Assembly (NCBI RefSeq): GCF_019578655.1
Contig: NC_063264.1
Span: forward strand, 27,427,688 to 27,491,687
Direction: 5' to 3'
Origin: Ricinus communis
Taxonomy: Eukaryota; Streptophyta; Magnoliopsida; Malpighiales; Euphorbiaceae
Length of the DNA stretch: 64,000 nucleotides
In this document: positions 25,808 to 37,994 of the stretch, one piece after another
How positions within the stretch are numbered: position 1 is the first letter of the stretch
Layout: every line of letters starts with the position of its first letter
Position numbers and translations under genes: made by a program
The notes under the pieces: model-generated
Seen by the model: the letters and a program-made list of their open reading frames with translations, nothing else
Databases searched by the model: none
What the model was told of the DNA's origin: nothing

Positions 25808-26263
25808 TTAAGCATACCCACATGAACCATAGTTGCAGGGAACTCCACTGGCGCATTTGCGATTGCACTTGCCACAGTGATCAGCACTAGAAGCAACATT
25901 AGTACATATTCCATGGCAGCAGTGCTCTCCGAACTTGCACTTGCGGCCGCATTGGCCGCAATTATTCTTATCTCCAAGAATATTCCTGCAGTGTTTCTTG
26001 CAGCAGTAGAGCAGGCTAGTGCCATTGTTGGCAGAAACTCCACTACATATGTTGTTATAAGTTGGGTCGCAGTGCTTACCTTTTCTTATAACAGTAGTCA
26101 AGAATCTGCTTCTTGACATGGAATTTTGCAATGGGTAGTCAAGAACATACACTTCATCATCATCTTCATCTTCTATATCAGCAGACTGGGTTTTTGGAGT
26201 ATTCAAGAACAGTAGCAGAAGTATGGAGAGAATGGTTGTGTTCTTGAGTAGACAACTAGCCAT
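25808..26263 (-). CDS. GRI-like: STIG1-family secreted cysteine-rich protein (GRIM REAPER-like)
   Basis: Single exon of 151 residues. Start chosen at the ATG at 26263 (MASC); the open frame upstream has no ATG, only a TTG within a CT-rich leader. Residues 1-27 form a signal peptide (ILSILLLLFLNTPKTQS). Then come an acidic stretch (DIEDEDDDE), a variable linker with SRSRFLTTVIRKGKHC, and a STIG1 domain from about residue 63 to the end. I count 16 cysteines in the mature part, in the family pattern (YCCKKHC, NCGQCGRKC, HCCHGIC, HCGKCNRKC). STIG1 proteins are extracellular. Arabidopsis GRI is cut by a metacaspase to release an N-terminal peptide sensed by the receptor kinase PRK5 in oxidant-induced cell death, while tomato STIG1 acts in pollen-tube growth. 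GRI is favoured here because of the neighbours; from memory GRI is At1g53130, between the S4 and DRP5A genes. The leader (26264-26290) is a CT repeat. Confidence 0.88.
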   Translation of the reverse strand: MASCLLKNTTILSILLLLFLNTPKTQSADIEDEDDDEVYVLDYPLQNSMSRSRFLTTVIRKGKHCDPTYNNICSGVSANNGTSLLYCCKKHCRNILGDKNNCGQCGRKCKFGEHCCHGICTNVASSADHCGKCNRKCASGVPCNYGSCGYA

Positions 26264-28310
26264 TCTCTCTTCTCTCTCTCTCTCTTGCAAAGTGGGAATT
26301 TGTCCACAAGAGTGTAAAGTAAGGGAGATGCATGGAGGGTATTTTAAGCTAAAAAAGTGTGATTAAAATATAATGACTAGATTTACACATTCCATAATCT
26401 AAGGGCAAGGAAATTAATGCTTCCTGTTGCAAGTTTTTAAGCTTTAAGCATAAGTTAATGATTAATTTAGTGAAGTTCTTAATACAACTGTACACTCTAG
26501 ATTTTCGGGACAGCTCATTAAGTATTTGCTTTGTTTTGACTAATTGTAATGGAGCCCCCCCTAATGCAACCCCATGCATGGGCATGTTAGGGTTCAGATT
26601 TTAGGCTGAATAATTTTGTTTAACCTTCAAATATAGGATCTATGTTTAGTCTAAATCTTGTTCAGCTTTCAATTATGGGACCTATATTTTAGTCTATGAA
26701 CTGGGCTGGTTGATGTTTTTACTTTTGGCAAGGGTAATCTTTCTTTGTTATAATCATACAATATCTAGCAATGGGTCAAAACTCATTTAACTATGTCTTT
26801 CATACAAGCTTGAAAAAATTGCATGGAAAGGACTATTTTGCTCAGTATAGATCTTTTTCTTTTATCAATATATGCTGTTAATATGTTAGTATATTAGTGT
26901 CTTAGAGAGGAAAGAGAGTTCTTTTTATAAAAGTGGGTTACTATATTAGTGTATTAGAGGAGAATTTTATATATTTTTATATATATAAATATTACATTTA
27001 AAAAGAGAAAATCTCAAAAGCCTTATGGTTAAATAGAATACATCTTATCATTTAAGTAAATGATTTGGATTATTGTAGAACTCCTTTAGTAAGTCATAAG
27101 TAGACTCAAAATTACAAAGTTCCAGTAATAATTTTGTTGGTATATACAGAGCCAACTTGGCAATAGTGATTTAAAAGCTATTAATAAAAAGTTAATTTTA
27201 AAAAGTTATATTTATAAAAATCAGTGAATATATTTTAAAAAGTACTTTGTAGGTATTTTTATTTATGAAATTACTTTAATAAGTAATTATGTCAACAAAA
27301 TTAATTTTGAAGTGTACATTTCTGTATAAAATTTATCAAGGCAACTTCTACTTCTAGTTACTTGGAAAAGCTAGAAAAACCAAAAAAAATTCAATGCTTT
27401 TGTACTCATCAAACACATGCATTAGTGATTATACAATAAATTAAAAGCAATATTAACACATTTATTAGTATTTAATAATTAAAATATGTATTAATTATAT
27501 ACTATTAAAGTTTAAAATACTTAAATTATGTCTCATTTACTTATTTATTTTGATGCATATATTCAAAATAGGTTAGTCTTATCTGTTGTAAAAATTATGC
27601 TTACTTACGTAAAAATATATTGTAAATCAATAAACGAGCAACATATATAATTTAATATATATTAAGTAATTGAAGTATGTGGAATTATTGAATTTCAAGT
27701 ATGAAACATTCAAACCCATGTATGCTCACTTATTTCATCATTTCATTTACTTATTATGAATATTCACTTATTTATTACAGTATATATGCATCTACCATTG
27801 TTGATTTACTTATTCTTATTACAACAAGGATACAAAGTGGGAGTATATCATTTTATTTCCTTTTAATAATTGAAGAACACCTTCTTTCTTTCTCTTTCTT
27901 TATTCTTTAAGACACTTAGGAACTATATGAATGGAATTTAATTTTCATTTTTTATATAAAAGTATAGTTTATATTTTTTTATTTCACTTTTTGCTCATCT
28001 GATATAGTATCTACTAAAAGAAAGACAGTGCTGAAGATGAACAGAGCTAAGCGACCTACCAGCTGAACTGTCTATTAATATCTTAAAATTAAAAGATTAT
28101 TTTATAAAAATATTAAATATCACGTCGTGCAAATAAAAAGGGAGACAAAAAATAATGAAATATTGCTTTACATAAACTTGAAAAATGGAAAACCATGGCA
28201 ATGGTAAAATTAGACAGGTGAGTGCCAATATTCATTCACAGACAGAATTAAGAAATAAATAAAAATAAAATAATAACAAAGCGTAGGCTTAAAATAATAT
28301 TTGCTTGAAA

Positions 28311-28466
28311 ATGAAGCGTAGGTCGCCGGTGAACGTGCGGAGGATCTTCTTTCCCGGCTGCAAATGCGTGGAGGCCACCCTGATCATTAGTATATATACG
28401 CTTCTCAAGAGCCACGGTCACACTTCACGGCCAATGAATCTGGTACGCGTGGCACAGTACGATTGA
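28311..28466 (+). other. GC-rich island with a 51-residue ORF of unknown nature
   Basis: ATG at 28311 opens a 51-codon frame (MKRRSPVNVRRIFFPGCKC...). It ends TGA at 28464 and lies in an island far richer in G and C than the surrounding DNA. It also contains a TATATATA box near 28391 and ACGCGT/ACGTG motifs, so it may equally be a promoter or a fragment of an old gene. No family is recognised. Coding status is unproven. Confidence 0.3.
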
Positions 28467-28825
28467 ATGATCTCATATGATATTATCTTTCAATTTTTAA
28501 CAACTCATTTAAGAGCTCACAGATCTTAATACTATAATAAAAACAGAAACATGGGCCTTTTTCAGTCCAATCTCCAACACAGATTACCCGTGTTGACTCA
28601 GTAACCTTTTCATATTGTATTATTTATTAATTTTAGTGTTGACAGATCAGATCATTTCATGTGCTAATAAGTACATGAGGTTTTATAATAGAGGCTCATC
28701 TTCTAGATTTTGTTATTTTCTCTTTTTAATACTTCTGAAATTTTTAAAGGAGGAAAAGGGTTGCTAAGATTTCAACTTCTATGCATTATGAATATACTTA
28801 AGGAAGATTTTTACACATTCCTGAT

Positions 28826-29120
28826 AGGATTGGGATCGGACCGGAATGGACCGCTATTGCTAGGAGTCGGTTCTAGTTCTGGTTTCGGTTTAGGAACCAG
28901 ATGGTTCTAGTCTAAATTTGGTTCCATTCGATTATGATATGGATTACGGCTTTGGACTAGTTTTAGTACCATATAAGGAGAATATTGGCTATTGCAGTCT
29001 TGGTGCATAGGAGAGGATCGAAATCGAACCATTTCCTCTTAAGGTTTTGAATAAGAACTAATACTCTACTTCTAGTTTAGTTTTTGTCTGATCTAATTCC
29101 AATTTGGAATATATATATGC
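28826..29120. repeat. Degenerate GGTTC/GGTTT-rich tract
   Basis: Phrases such as GGATCGGACCGGAATGGACC, GAGTCGGTTCTAGTTCTGG and TTTCGGTTTAGGAACC recur on both strands across about 300 bases. A similar tract lies at 60750-60930. This is a cryptic low-complexity repeat type seen in plant intergenic DNA. No coding signal. Confidence 0.55.
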
Positions 29121-30023
29121 AAGTTATGATTACTATAGCTATGTTTGGTGGTGCATTAGAAATCTATGTTTGCAGTGAGCAAAAGTGATGAGCAATTAAC
29201 GTGTTATGGCGTTTGGTAAATTTAATCTAAACTGATATGAGATTTAAAAGTTGTTTATTATTTGTTTGATAAGATGTTGTAGAAAGTATTTTAATTATTA
29301 AAATAAAAATGTTTATAAATTATAATTATATTTTTCAATTATACTTAAGTATAATTAAAGACATTATTCTCAAATAGTTTTAATTTATTGCACAGATATA
29401 TAAATACATAAATATATTTTATGATAGACATGGCAAGAAATTTGTCCTTTTAAGAAAAAATAATAACGAACTTTTATAGAATAGAAAAATAAATACTAGT
29501 TATTTGGAAAAATTATTTTATAAAAAAAAAAATCAAATCTATATTAAGATTAATACAATAAAATCGTTATTATGATATAAGATAAAACTAATTTTCAGGC
29601 AATTCTAAATTAAAACAATACGATTTGGAACAAAATGCATTTATATATAACAATAGCAACATAATTGTATCTCTTTTGTCTCCACTTTTAATTCCCATTC
29701 AAATTCAATATTTCTGAAAATCCAAATCAAAACAAGAATTGTAGGATCAGATCTTGATTCTGAACTCAAACTCCTTATAGACTTTAAGAATGTATATATG
29801 GAAATTTGAGAGTATAAATAATCAATCACATGATAGAAATAAAAAAGAGAGCTTTAGAGAAACCCAAGAAAAAAAGAAACTAAAAATTACCATAAAAAAT
29901 TAAAAATTAGAAATTCCAGAAACAAGAAATTAGTGATATCAAATAATAAAAAATTAATAAAATTGTAAATTATCCCTAAATCAATAGTATATTCTAGAGT
30001 TAAAGTGATACAATGGCTGTATG

Positions 30024-30990
30024 GTTTGACGCTTTTATATTTAAGGGACAAATGAATTTTTAGGTACATTTAATGTTTATCTTATTTTTTAGATTGTAAA
30101 TATTAGTAGGAATATAAATTTTTAATAAAATTAATATTTTTAAATAATTTAGCATATGATTATATATTTTATTTTCTTACCATTGTTAGATACTAGATTA
30201 TTTATAAAATCATAATTCAGTGATCGTGCAAGTTAAATATATGCAAATTTATATAAAAAAATAATAAAAATATAAATATGTAACTAAAAAATACTAAGAA
30301 AATAAAATACATGGTAGTCGTTTGATGTAAAAAATATTTTTGTTCTTCAAGTGAAAAAATATTAAACCACAAAATAGTTTTTTAAACTTTACCCATTAAA
30401 ATATTATAGAAAAGAAAAGAAAAGATGAAGAATGATATTTAAGCCATATCACAACTTATTAAAAAAGATTGCATTAAATTCAAAAAATTTCGTTGACGTT
30501 TTCATAATTGAGGGACTAAAGTGTATTTTGTATCAAATGAGTAATATGTGTTTTATTTTTTAGCACATTCAATATATTTTTTATTTTTAAATTATAAATA
30601 TTAATAGAAATATAAAATTTTGATAAAATAAATAATTTTAAGTAATTTAGCATCGGATTATATATTTTATGTTCAAAACAAATTGTTAAAATATATATTT
30701 TAATCAAATTTAAAAAATAATTTTTTAAAATAAAACTTTAATATACTTATAAATCCTATGATGCATCATTAGATGCTACATTATTTATAGATCATAATTT
30801 AGTAATGGTTGATGTTAAATACATACAAGACTATATAAAAGAAATAATAAAAACATAAATATATATCTCAAAAATATTAAAAAGATAAAACACGTTATAC
30901 TCTTTTGATAAAAAAAATATCTCCGTTCTTCAAGTGAAAAAATATCAAATCATATAATAGTTTTTTCAAACTTTACCCAAAAAGATTTAT
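30024..30990. repeat. Diverged tandem duplication, unit about 400-480 bp
   Basis: Copy A (about 30024-30405) and copy B (about 30491-30990) share an ordered series of phrases. These include TTTGACG(C)TTTT...AGGGAC, TTTAGCAT(A/C)(T/G)GATTATATATTTTAT, ATCATAATT(C/T)AGT and GTTCTTCAAGTGAAAAAATAT, ending in AAACTTTACCCA. Copy B has an extra insertion of about 100 bases. It may be a decayed repeat array or the two LTR-like ends of a small element. No protein is encoded. Confidence 0.65.
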
Positions 30991-32582
30991 GAATAAATAC
31001 ACATATCTTATTAATTCTCAATCTTTAAGGTATTGAGGATTTTATTGTAAACATACATATAATTAAGTATTCTTTTTGTTTTTTTCACTTTATATAAATG
31101 CATAAAAAATTTACTTTACTCAAACATGGATTTTAAAGGTTTAATTTTTGTAAAATATTATTTTAAGATGAATAACCAAACAATATTATTTATTGTGGTG
31201 AGAATTAAAAGTATTTTTAGTTCAGCACTCCGCAATATCAAACAGATATAATAAAGTAAGTATTTGTGTCTTGGGCTATTAGAATTGATAATTATTAACG
31301 AACTAAAGTCTGCTTAATATTAAAGATTGATTTTAGGCTGGCAACAATGATCCAAAATTAATTATTAGGATATTTAAAGAATTCAACTTGATGGACTTAG
31401 TACTTATTGTTCTTTGAAGAAATTTCACCAATTATTCATTTTTTCAAAATGATTATGAGAACATTTTCATTTTTTTTTTCAAATTTATCTAATGTTGTTT
31501 TTTAAAAATATCTAATTATGTTTTGTTTATTTTTTATTTTATTTTTTTGACTGTTTAACCATCTCTTTTTATCTTATGGCTAGAGCTTGAAAAGCTAAGA
31601 TAGTCGAAGAAGGATAAAAAAAGAAGAAGAGAAATAACGACTCCGAAAGACAAAATCGGGAAAGAGAGAAGGGTATATAGAGGGTTGCGGAATAAAATAC
31701 AATTATATGTAAACAAAAAAATTAATTTTTTAAGACTTGCATTCATAACATACATCTTAGCATGAAACAAATATGGGCATAAAGTATTTGTGTATAAAAT
31801 TAATCTAATAGTTTTGGACTAAACTGAACTAAAATAAAATATTTTATTCATTTAGTAAATAAAAGGTACTAATTTTGATAAAATTTAGAAAATGAAGATT
31901 GAGTCTGGTAATAAACCATTTTTTATATGAAATTTTCGCTTTGCCATATATTACAGTAAGAACTCCTCTCTTAGGAAAAGAAGAACTTTTCTACTTAAAA
32001 GCAAAAGTTTTCACCAATATCAATTATCCAAATACTACATCCATGATTCTTGATAAATATCCTTTAAAAAAAAAAACTAACCTCAAAGTATGTGATTTTA
32101 TTTATAAAGAGTTTAAATCATTAGGGTTCTTCAAAGAGAAAGATTGGGGAAGATGGAAAAAAAAGGAAGTTTTGTATAATAAAACTAAAAATCAAGTAAA
32201 TAATATTTAAAGGTAAGTTTTAATTTTTATTAGTATATTACATGATTTCTCTCTGCCATAAGTGAGTTTGGCTATATAATTTATGCTAATTTATCTTTCT
32301 TTTACTATGATAATACGAATAAAACTATAACGATTAATTAAAAGAACGAAAGAAACACGTTTAGTACAAATAGATTGATTTACACTTTCTGAAATTATTT
32401 TTTTTAAAGGGGTTAGAGACCTCTTTTTGAATTAGATTTTGAATATGTTGTAGCCTTATATGTCTACTATATGTGTATAAAATGACATAATTTTCTAATA
32501 TTTAAAATCTGGTCTGTGGACTAATATATGTCTACTATTCAAATTAAACCTGCTATAGGATAACAACATATTTGGTATTGTT

Positions 32583-32718
32583 TGAAGCCCTTATACTTGG
32601 TATTTTACTCTCATTTTTGGTGTAAAATTAGTTCAATATATTGCTAAAATTGAAGCCCTTATACTTGGTATTTTACTCTCACTTTTGGTGTAAAATTAGT
32701 TCAATATATTGCTAAAAT
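32583..32718. repeat. 68-bp perfect-like tandem duplication
   Basis: A unit starting TGAAGCCCTTATACTTGGTA occurs at 32583-32650 and 32651-32718. I find one difference (CATTTTTGG versus CACTTTTGG). Such identity in a decayed region means the duplication is recent. Confidence 0.9.
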
Positions 32719-32929
32719 CATGGTATAATTTCAGGCTAAACTATAAATGTTTAGTAGGCTAAATAAGCTAAGTTTCGAGACTGTCTGAAAGTTTTTATAA
32801 TTCTCCGATAAGTAAATTTATTAAAATGTATTTATATGTGTGTGTTCATATACATAAGATGCATAACATCACATCATTTTTTTTCTTTTCACTTAAGTTA
32901 GCTTCTTAGTTGAGAATTTAATGTTGATT

Positions 32930-34000
32930 TAGGAGTTATCAAAGCGAGTCTCGTAAGACCGAAGGTTCAAGCTAAGGAACTTGAATGCTAGTCCTTTTAC
33001 TTATTTTGTTAGCTTTCGTCATCGAGGTAAGTAGACTTGTTATTAATATTTTAAATTAAATAAATATATAAATAAATTTTTCGTCCAAATGCAAATACTT
33101 ATGAAAATATCTTGATTTATGATTATGAGTTCGAAGGATTGAAAGTTGTTAAAAGCTTTTTCTGTAATTTTATATAAGTTGAACAAATAGATTTGTGTAT
33201 ATTTTGAATATGGATTTTCTAATTAATTGATAGTAAGTATATCTTGTTAAAATGTTTTAAGTAGTAAGTATTGGAATATTATTTTTATAGTTCACACTCT
33301 TGTTATTGATAATGAATTAATGATGATGCGGTGTAGAAATATGATATATGATGATACAATTTTTGGGACAATGTTAAGATACACATAATGCCTTTCGAGT
33401 GTGTACCTGGTGGTTACCTTTTCGGAATAGTTCTACATGCATATATACATGAAGGCTAGTCTGAGTAGTATATTAGATGGATTACCACCTATGTTATGAT
33501 ATAACTTCTTGCTGGATTAACATATTAGATGGGTTAATCCTAAGATGATTACATTGTTAATATCTTGAGTGTGTACATGATTAAATATGAGTATTTTTAT
33601 GTTATTATATAATTTATGAATTCAATTCTTTAATTCTTATTTATTACAATTATTTTAGAAATGTATATTAGAAGAACATAAGAGAAGATTTATTAGTTTA
33701 TACTATAATTATTTTTTTCATTAATGTTAAGTTTACTTATTGAGTATTTCCATTACCCATATTTTCAAATTTTAAACTTTTAATTAGTAAGAGTAAGATA
33801 GTTTGTAGATGTTTGATCTAACTCCCTTTCGCGTGTAGATTTAAAAAGTTGTGCCAACATTACCTTAATAGATTGTATTTGTTTAATATATTTTGGAGTT
33901 AGGATTAAGTGAATATATGTAGATTAAGTACTTTTGGAGCTTTCATATATATATATATATCAACAAGAATGATTGTTATGTAATATACAAAAGGAGGTTT
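32930..34000 (+). mobile_element. Possible LTR / solo-LTR remnant
   Basis: This stretch is less AT-rich than its flanks. It contains phrases that look like plant Ty3-type LTRs: AAGACCGAAGGTTCAAGC, CGAGGTAAGTAGACTTG, and the twofold motif TATTAGATGG(A/G)TTA (33467 and 33521) with nearby ACCACCTATG. No tRNA primer site, polypurine tract, TG...CA ends, or gag/pol coding is identified. The call rests on texture and partial memory. Confidence 0.35.
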
Positions 34001-34551
34001 GTTGTAGTTTAGTTGAATTGGCTATAATTTTGAGATTGGATATGACCAGTTTAAAATACCTAACATATTTTATATTGTAATGAATATATACCTTTTGTTG
34101 TTGAATATTTTTTGAGTTGCAAACTGTTTTATTTAAAAAAAAATTAGATACCTAAAATATACTATTTTCGGCAAACATATACCTTTTTCTGTTCAACTTT
34201 TTTTGAGTTTGCATTTTGTTTCATTTGAAAAAGTTTGAGATATCTAACTTAAATTTAATGTATACTGTTCTTTTGTTAAACATATATCTTTTACTGTTAT
34301 TATTCTTTTTAACTTTTTTAAATACTTGCAGATATTGTAAGTATTAACTAAGTTATTCATTTAAGATTTTAATTTCTATTAAAAGTATACTAAACATATA
34401 CTTTTTTCTTTAATGTATATCAAATATATATTTTTTTTTTCACCTTGTAGTGATTTATCTCGCTTTCAGATCCGATATTCTCAAAACTCTCTAGAAATTC
34501 TTAAATTAGCAAGATAACCCTTAGATAATAATGTAAAAATAGTTAGTGTCA

Positions 34552-34613
34552 AATATTCTTCAATATGATATTCATTACTGACCAATATTCTTCAATATGA
34601 TATTCATTACTGA
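34552..34613. repeat. 32-bp tandem duplication
   Basis: AATATTCTTCAATATGATAT then TCATTACTGA occurs at 34552-34581 and again at 34584-34613, separated by two bases. The two copies are identical across 30 bases. Confidence 0.9.
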
Positions 34614-34899
34614 TATCACAAAATTAACAAAAATGTAAAAGTATTTCATAAAACTAATGTGATTTAGATTCAGTTTTTATCAAAGTATATCTAACATATA
34701 TTGTTCTTCTTGAATGTCTACTCTTTTATACTTGTCGTAATATTTTTTATTTTTTCAGATATATTACGAGTCCAAGTTTAGGACACTTATAGACTAGTTA
34801 TTCAAACACTATTCTAACTTGAGTCCAATATTAATAACATTAAACTAAACAAGTTAAGAAAATTCAATATATAATAAAATCCAAAGATTATAAAAAGAA

Positions 34900-35760
34900 A
34901 ACTCTAACTAAAGGTATAAATAATATTTGCTTCTTTCCAGTATGAGAAAAACAAGCTCTCATTATTAGTGGGATATTCATTATCCTAAGGAATAAGAAAA
35001 ATAGTCAACTAAAGCACTTATCTCCATCTTCAAGCCTTTCCTCTCCTAGTAAAGGTGTTTACTTTGGGCATATAAGTTCTAGATAAATCAAACGGGGGCT
35101 TGGCTTACTTTTTATGGGTTTTTTCTATCGAATGTTTTGAGAGAAACATATCCAGATGCCGGACTCCTTTTAATCAGAGGAAAGAAAGCAACAGAGAATC
35201 TTGTACCTCATAGGCAACGGTCGAAAAGATCACCAATTGACTAGAACCATATCAGACCGTGAGAAAGAAGAAACCATAGAATATACCAAATTAGTAAGAA
35301 AGAGAAAGACATAAAAAAAAATTATTTCCAAGCAAAGATTCAAACCATGATACTAACTTTTAGAAGAGCACAAATGAATGGAGAAAAAGATTAGAAGGAT
35401 AGTTCGTTTTTTTACAAATAATACCCAGATGAAGATCAATATCTCATAGGTGATCCATAACGGTTAAGATTCAAGTAGCTAAATTAGTTACCATCCCTGT
35501 AGGAGAATACTTTCTCCATTCGTAGATCGGAGATTCTTAAAAGAAATTATTTTTAGGAATAATGAATATTAGTTGATTTGGTAATAACTTGAATCTTTAT
35601 GCCAAGTTAAAGACTTGGGTACTTTAACTTATGTTTTTATTTGTTCGCTAGGAAATTCAATTTGAAAATGACTTAGTATCATAACAGGAAAGAATTTCCC
35701 ATCTTTTTTAAACCAAAGAGTCTTTCTTTAAAAAAAAATTAAGCTTTCATTTGAGATCCA
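34900..35760. other. Composition island, possibly organelle-derived
   Basis: Over about 850 bases the sequence is clearly richer in G and C than either flank and lacks the long A/T runs of the neighbourhood. It has phrases such as AAACGGGGGCTTGGCTTAC and TAGGCAACGGTCGAAAAG that read like plant mitochondrial spacer. No open frame or organelle gene is recognised, so an old NUMT/NUPT is only a suspicion. Confidence 0.25.
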
Positions 35761-37994
35761 GGGCCAATTTCTCTTCTTGAATAATGTATAATATAGCCAT
35801 TTAAGAATGCACTTTTGTTTTACATCAATTGTAAATAATTTTTAATTCTCTATAGTTGAAAGCTATATGGTATTATAAGTCATCTAAATCATCAAAACCT
35901 CTTAACTATGCTTTCTTTCTCACTCATAAACCTACTCATACTTTAATCAATCTTTCCTTGTCCTTTTTATTTGCATTTAATATGTTCTACTATCAATGTT
36001 AGTTGAGTGTTGTTTTAAAACTTATACGAGAGCAAGTCATGAATTTATATTACATGAGCTCGTGCGGCAGAAGCTTATGTGCATCCCCTGCACCGAGTAG
36101 TTTGTATCTAGTTGATGATACATTTTTGCATGTACTTGTGCTTGTGCTGAGGCTAGAGATGAGCATTATGTTGCTACGTGCTCAGGTGCAATACTGGTTG
36201 ACAGAGTTGATAGTATTTTTTTCTCTAAAAAAATATAAAAAAAAGTCTTTTGAAATATGCTTTTTCGATTTGGTTCAAACTAATTTAATTTAGTTTTTTA
36301 AGTTTTTCAATAAAAAAATAAAAAAATTCACATGTCATATTATTAATGGTTTGTATTATAAGTAAATGCAACTAAAAACTGAGTTAATGGTATTACCAAA
36401 TTAGTTTTAAGTGTAATTACAATTTCTTTATTATCTTTAATCATATCACTCGTGATATTTATAAAATACATTAATATCCGTTTAATATTTTGTTATATTA
36501 TATTAGAATCTCCATCCATTATGTTTCATGTCAATAAGTTATTAATTTAAATTAAAATAACAAGCTTTCCCTTTACCCAACTATCACACTTCTCTTCTCT
36601 ATTTATTTAACTTTACCCATCACCCACCTATATCCATTTTCTTTCAACCATTATCTCTATCGTTGTCCTTTATTTTCTTTCTTTCTTAGAATTTAGATTA
36701 AAACAAGTTAGATACAACAAGTTCTCTCTATCTCTAACCTACATTGAATTGCCATCTCCAAATTTTTAACCAATGCCAAACCATCATTTCCACAATCTCC
36801 TAGTGATGTTAATTACATATGGTGTTTCAGCTCTCTGAAATGGTTCTTCCACCATTATCATCGTCCTAATGGCTTTTGAACTTGTAATTTTCATAGTTGA
36901 ACTTTTAATAAAATGAATGATATTAGGGTTTTAATAAAGGGCCTTTGGCATCTCAAAATGTCATCATTCTAATGGATATTATAGTAGTTTTAATTGGTGA
37001 TAATTTATTGTGTTCTTATAATTTTAAAAGAGAATGAATCTAAGGTTGAAGAAGAAATAGAGCCTAAAATATGAAGATTTAAGTCTTTTAGGTATTCGTT
37101 AAAATGCTTAGAAGGATGAAAATAAAATAATTCTAGATTCTTGACATGAATAATTCTCTAGTTGAACAAGTTGTTATTCATGGGTAAAATTTAAATTACA
37201 GTATTGGTACTTAGGAAGATGCATATGTAGTTCAGGCACTATTTCTTTATTTTAATCTTCAAGGACAAAGACTTCAATAAAGAAAGTATTGTTATGACTT
37301 ATCATATTGATGGATGGTTGTAATGTGCAAGTATAATTGTAGTATATATATTAAATGCATAGAATAATTTATGAATAAGAAAATCACAACTGTCTTCCTA
37401 TCTCTCTTTCTTCTTGTTCTTTTATACACTTTTTATCTGTCATAAAAGAATTATAATAGAGTTATGAACTTTGATAAAAAGATTAATTTTGGCGGAAGAG
37501 ATGGTGGTATTGGTAGTATATTTATTAATTTATTATATCTTTTTATATATATTTTAAAAGAAAATGTTTAGTGGTCGAAAAAGTAAAAGAAAATGAGAGA
37601 AATAAGAGTATTTTTATTTTTATATATTAAAACAAATAGTTGATTGATAGAAAGCCTAATAGAAGGGGGTTCCAATATAATATAGTAAAATTTAAAGGGG
37701 TTATAATATATTTTTCAAATGGCGAGGACAAATTAGTATAATATGATAAGAGATAGGGTAAATTACAATTACCCCTAGTTTTATTGGAGTTGTTTTGAAA
37801 ATAATTAAGGGTAAAATTGAGACAAAATAGATGATAGGGATTTCATTAACTTTTCCCAAATAGTTGAAGGGCTTTTCTTTTATAAATTTTGCCATTGTTA
37901 AACTTAGTACTGTCTCCAACTATTCGCAGAAAAATTCAAATTCAAAAAACTAGAGACTTCGCTCTCAGTTTCTTTTCCTTCTCTCTCTCTTACC

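Larger units (their letters stand above)
26500..37900. other. Repeat-rich spacer between the GRI-like and DRP5A genes
   Basis: Some 11 kb with no supported multi-exon gene. Annotated within it: a GC-rich small ORF (28311-28466), a degenerate GGTTC-rich tract (28826-29120), a diverged tandem duplication (30024-30990), an LTR-like stretch (32930-34000), two young tandem duplications, and an organelle-like island (34900-35760). At 36039-36210 another GC-richer island has an open frame but no recognisable domain. The last 250 bases before DRP5A contain no AACGG mitosis-specific (MSA) core that I can see. Confidence 0.6.

Noticed and set aside
25877..26116. Plus-strand and alternate minus-strand frames over the STIG1 gene
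   Set aside because: They are shadows of a cysteine-rich coding sequence and match no family.
31899..32210. 103-codon open frame in the spacer
   Set aside because: It starts with TTG, its first ATG is in the second half, the composition is Lys/Asn-rich as expected of AT-rich DNA, and no domain is seen.
32940..32980. GGTTCAAGC phrase resembling a tRNA T-loop
   Set aside because: No acceptor stem, D-loop or anticodon arm can be built around it.
36003..36293. 96-codon open frame in a GC-richer island
   Set aside because: The nominal start is TTG. The hydrophobic content does not resemble a family and no splice context supports it.
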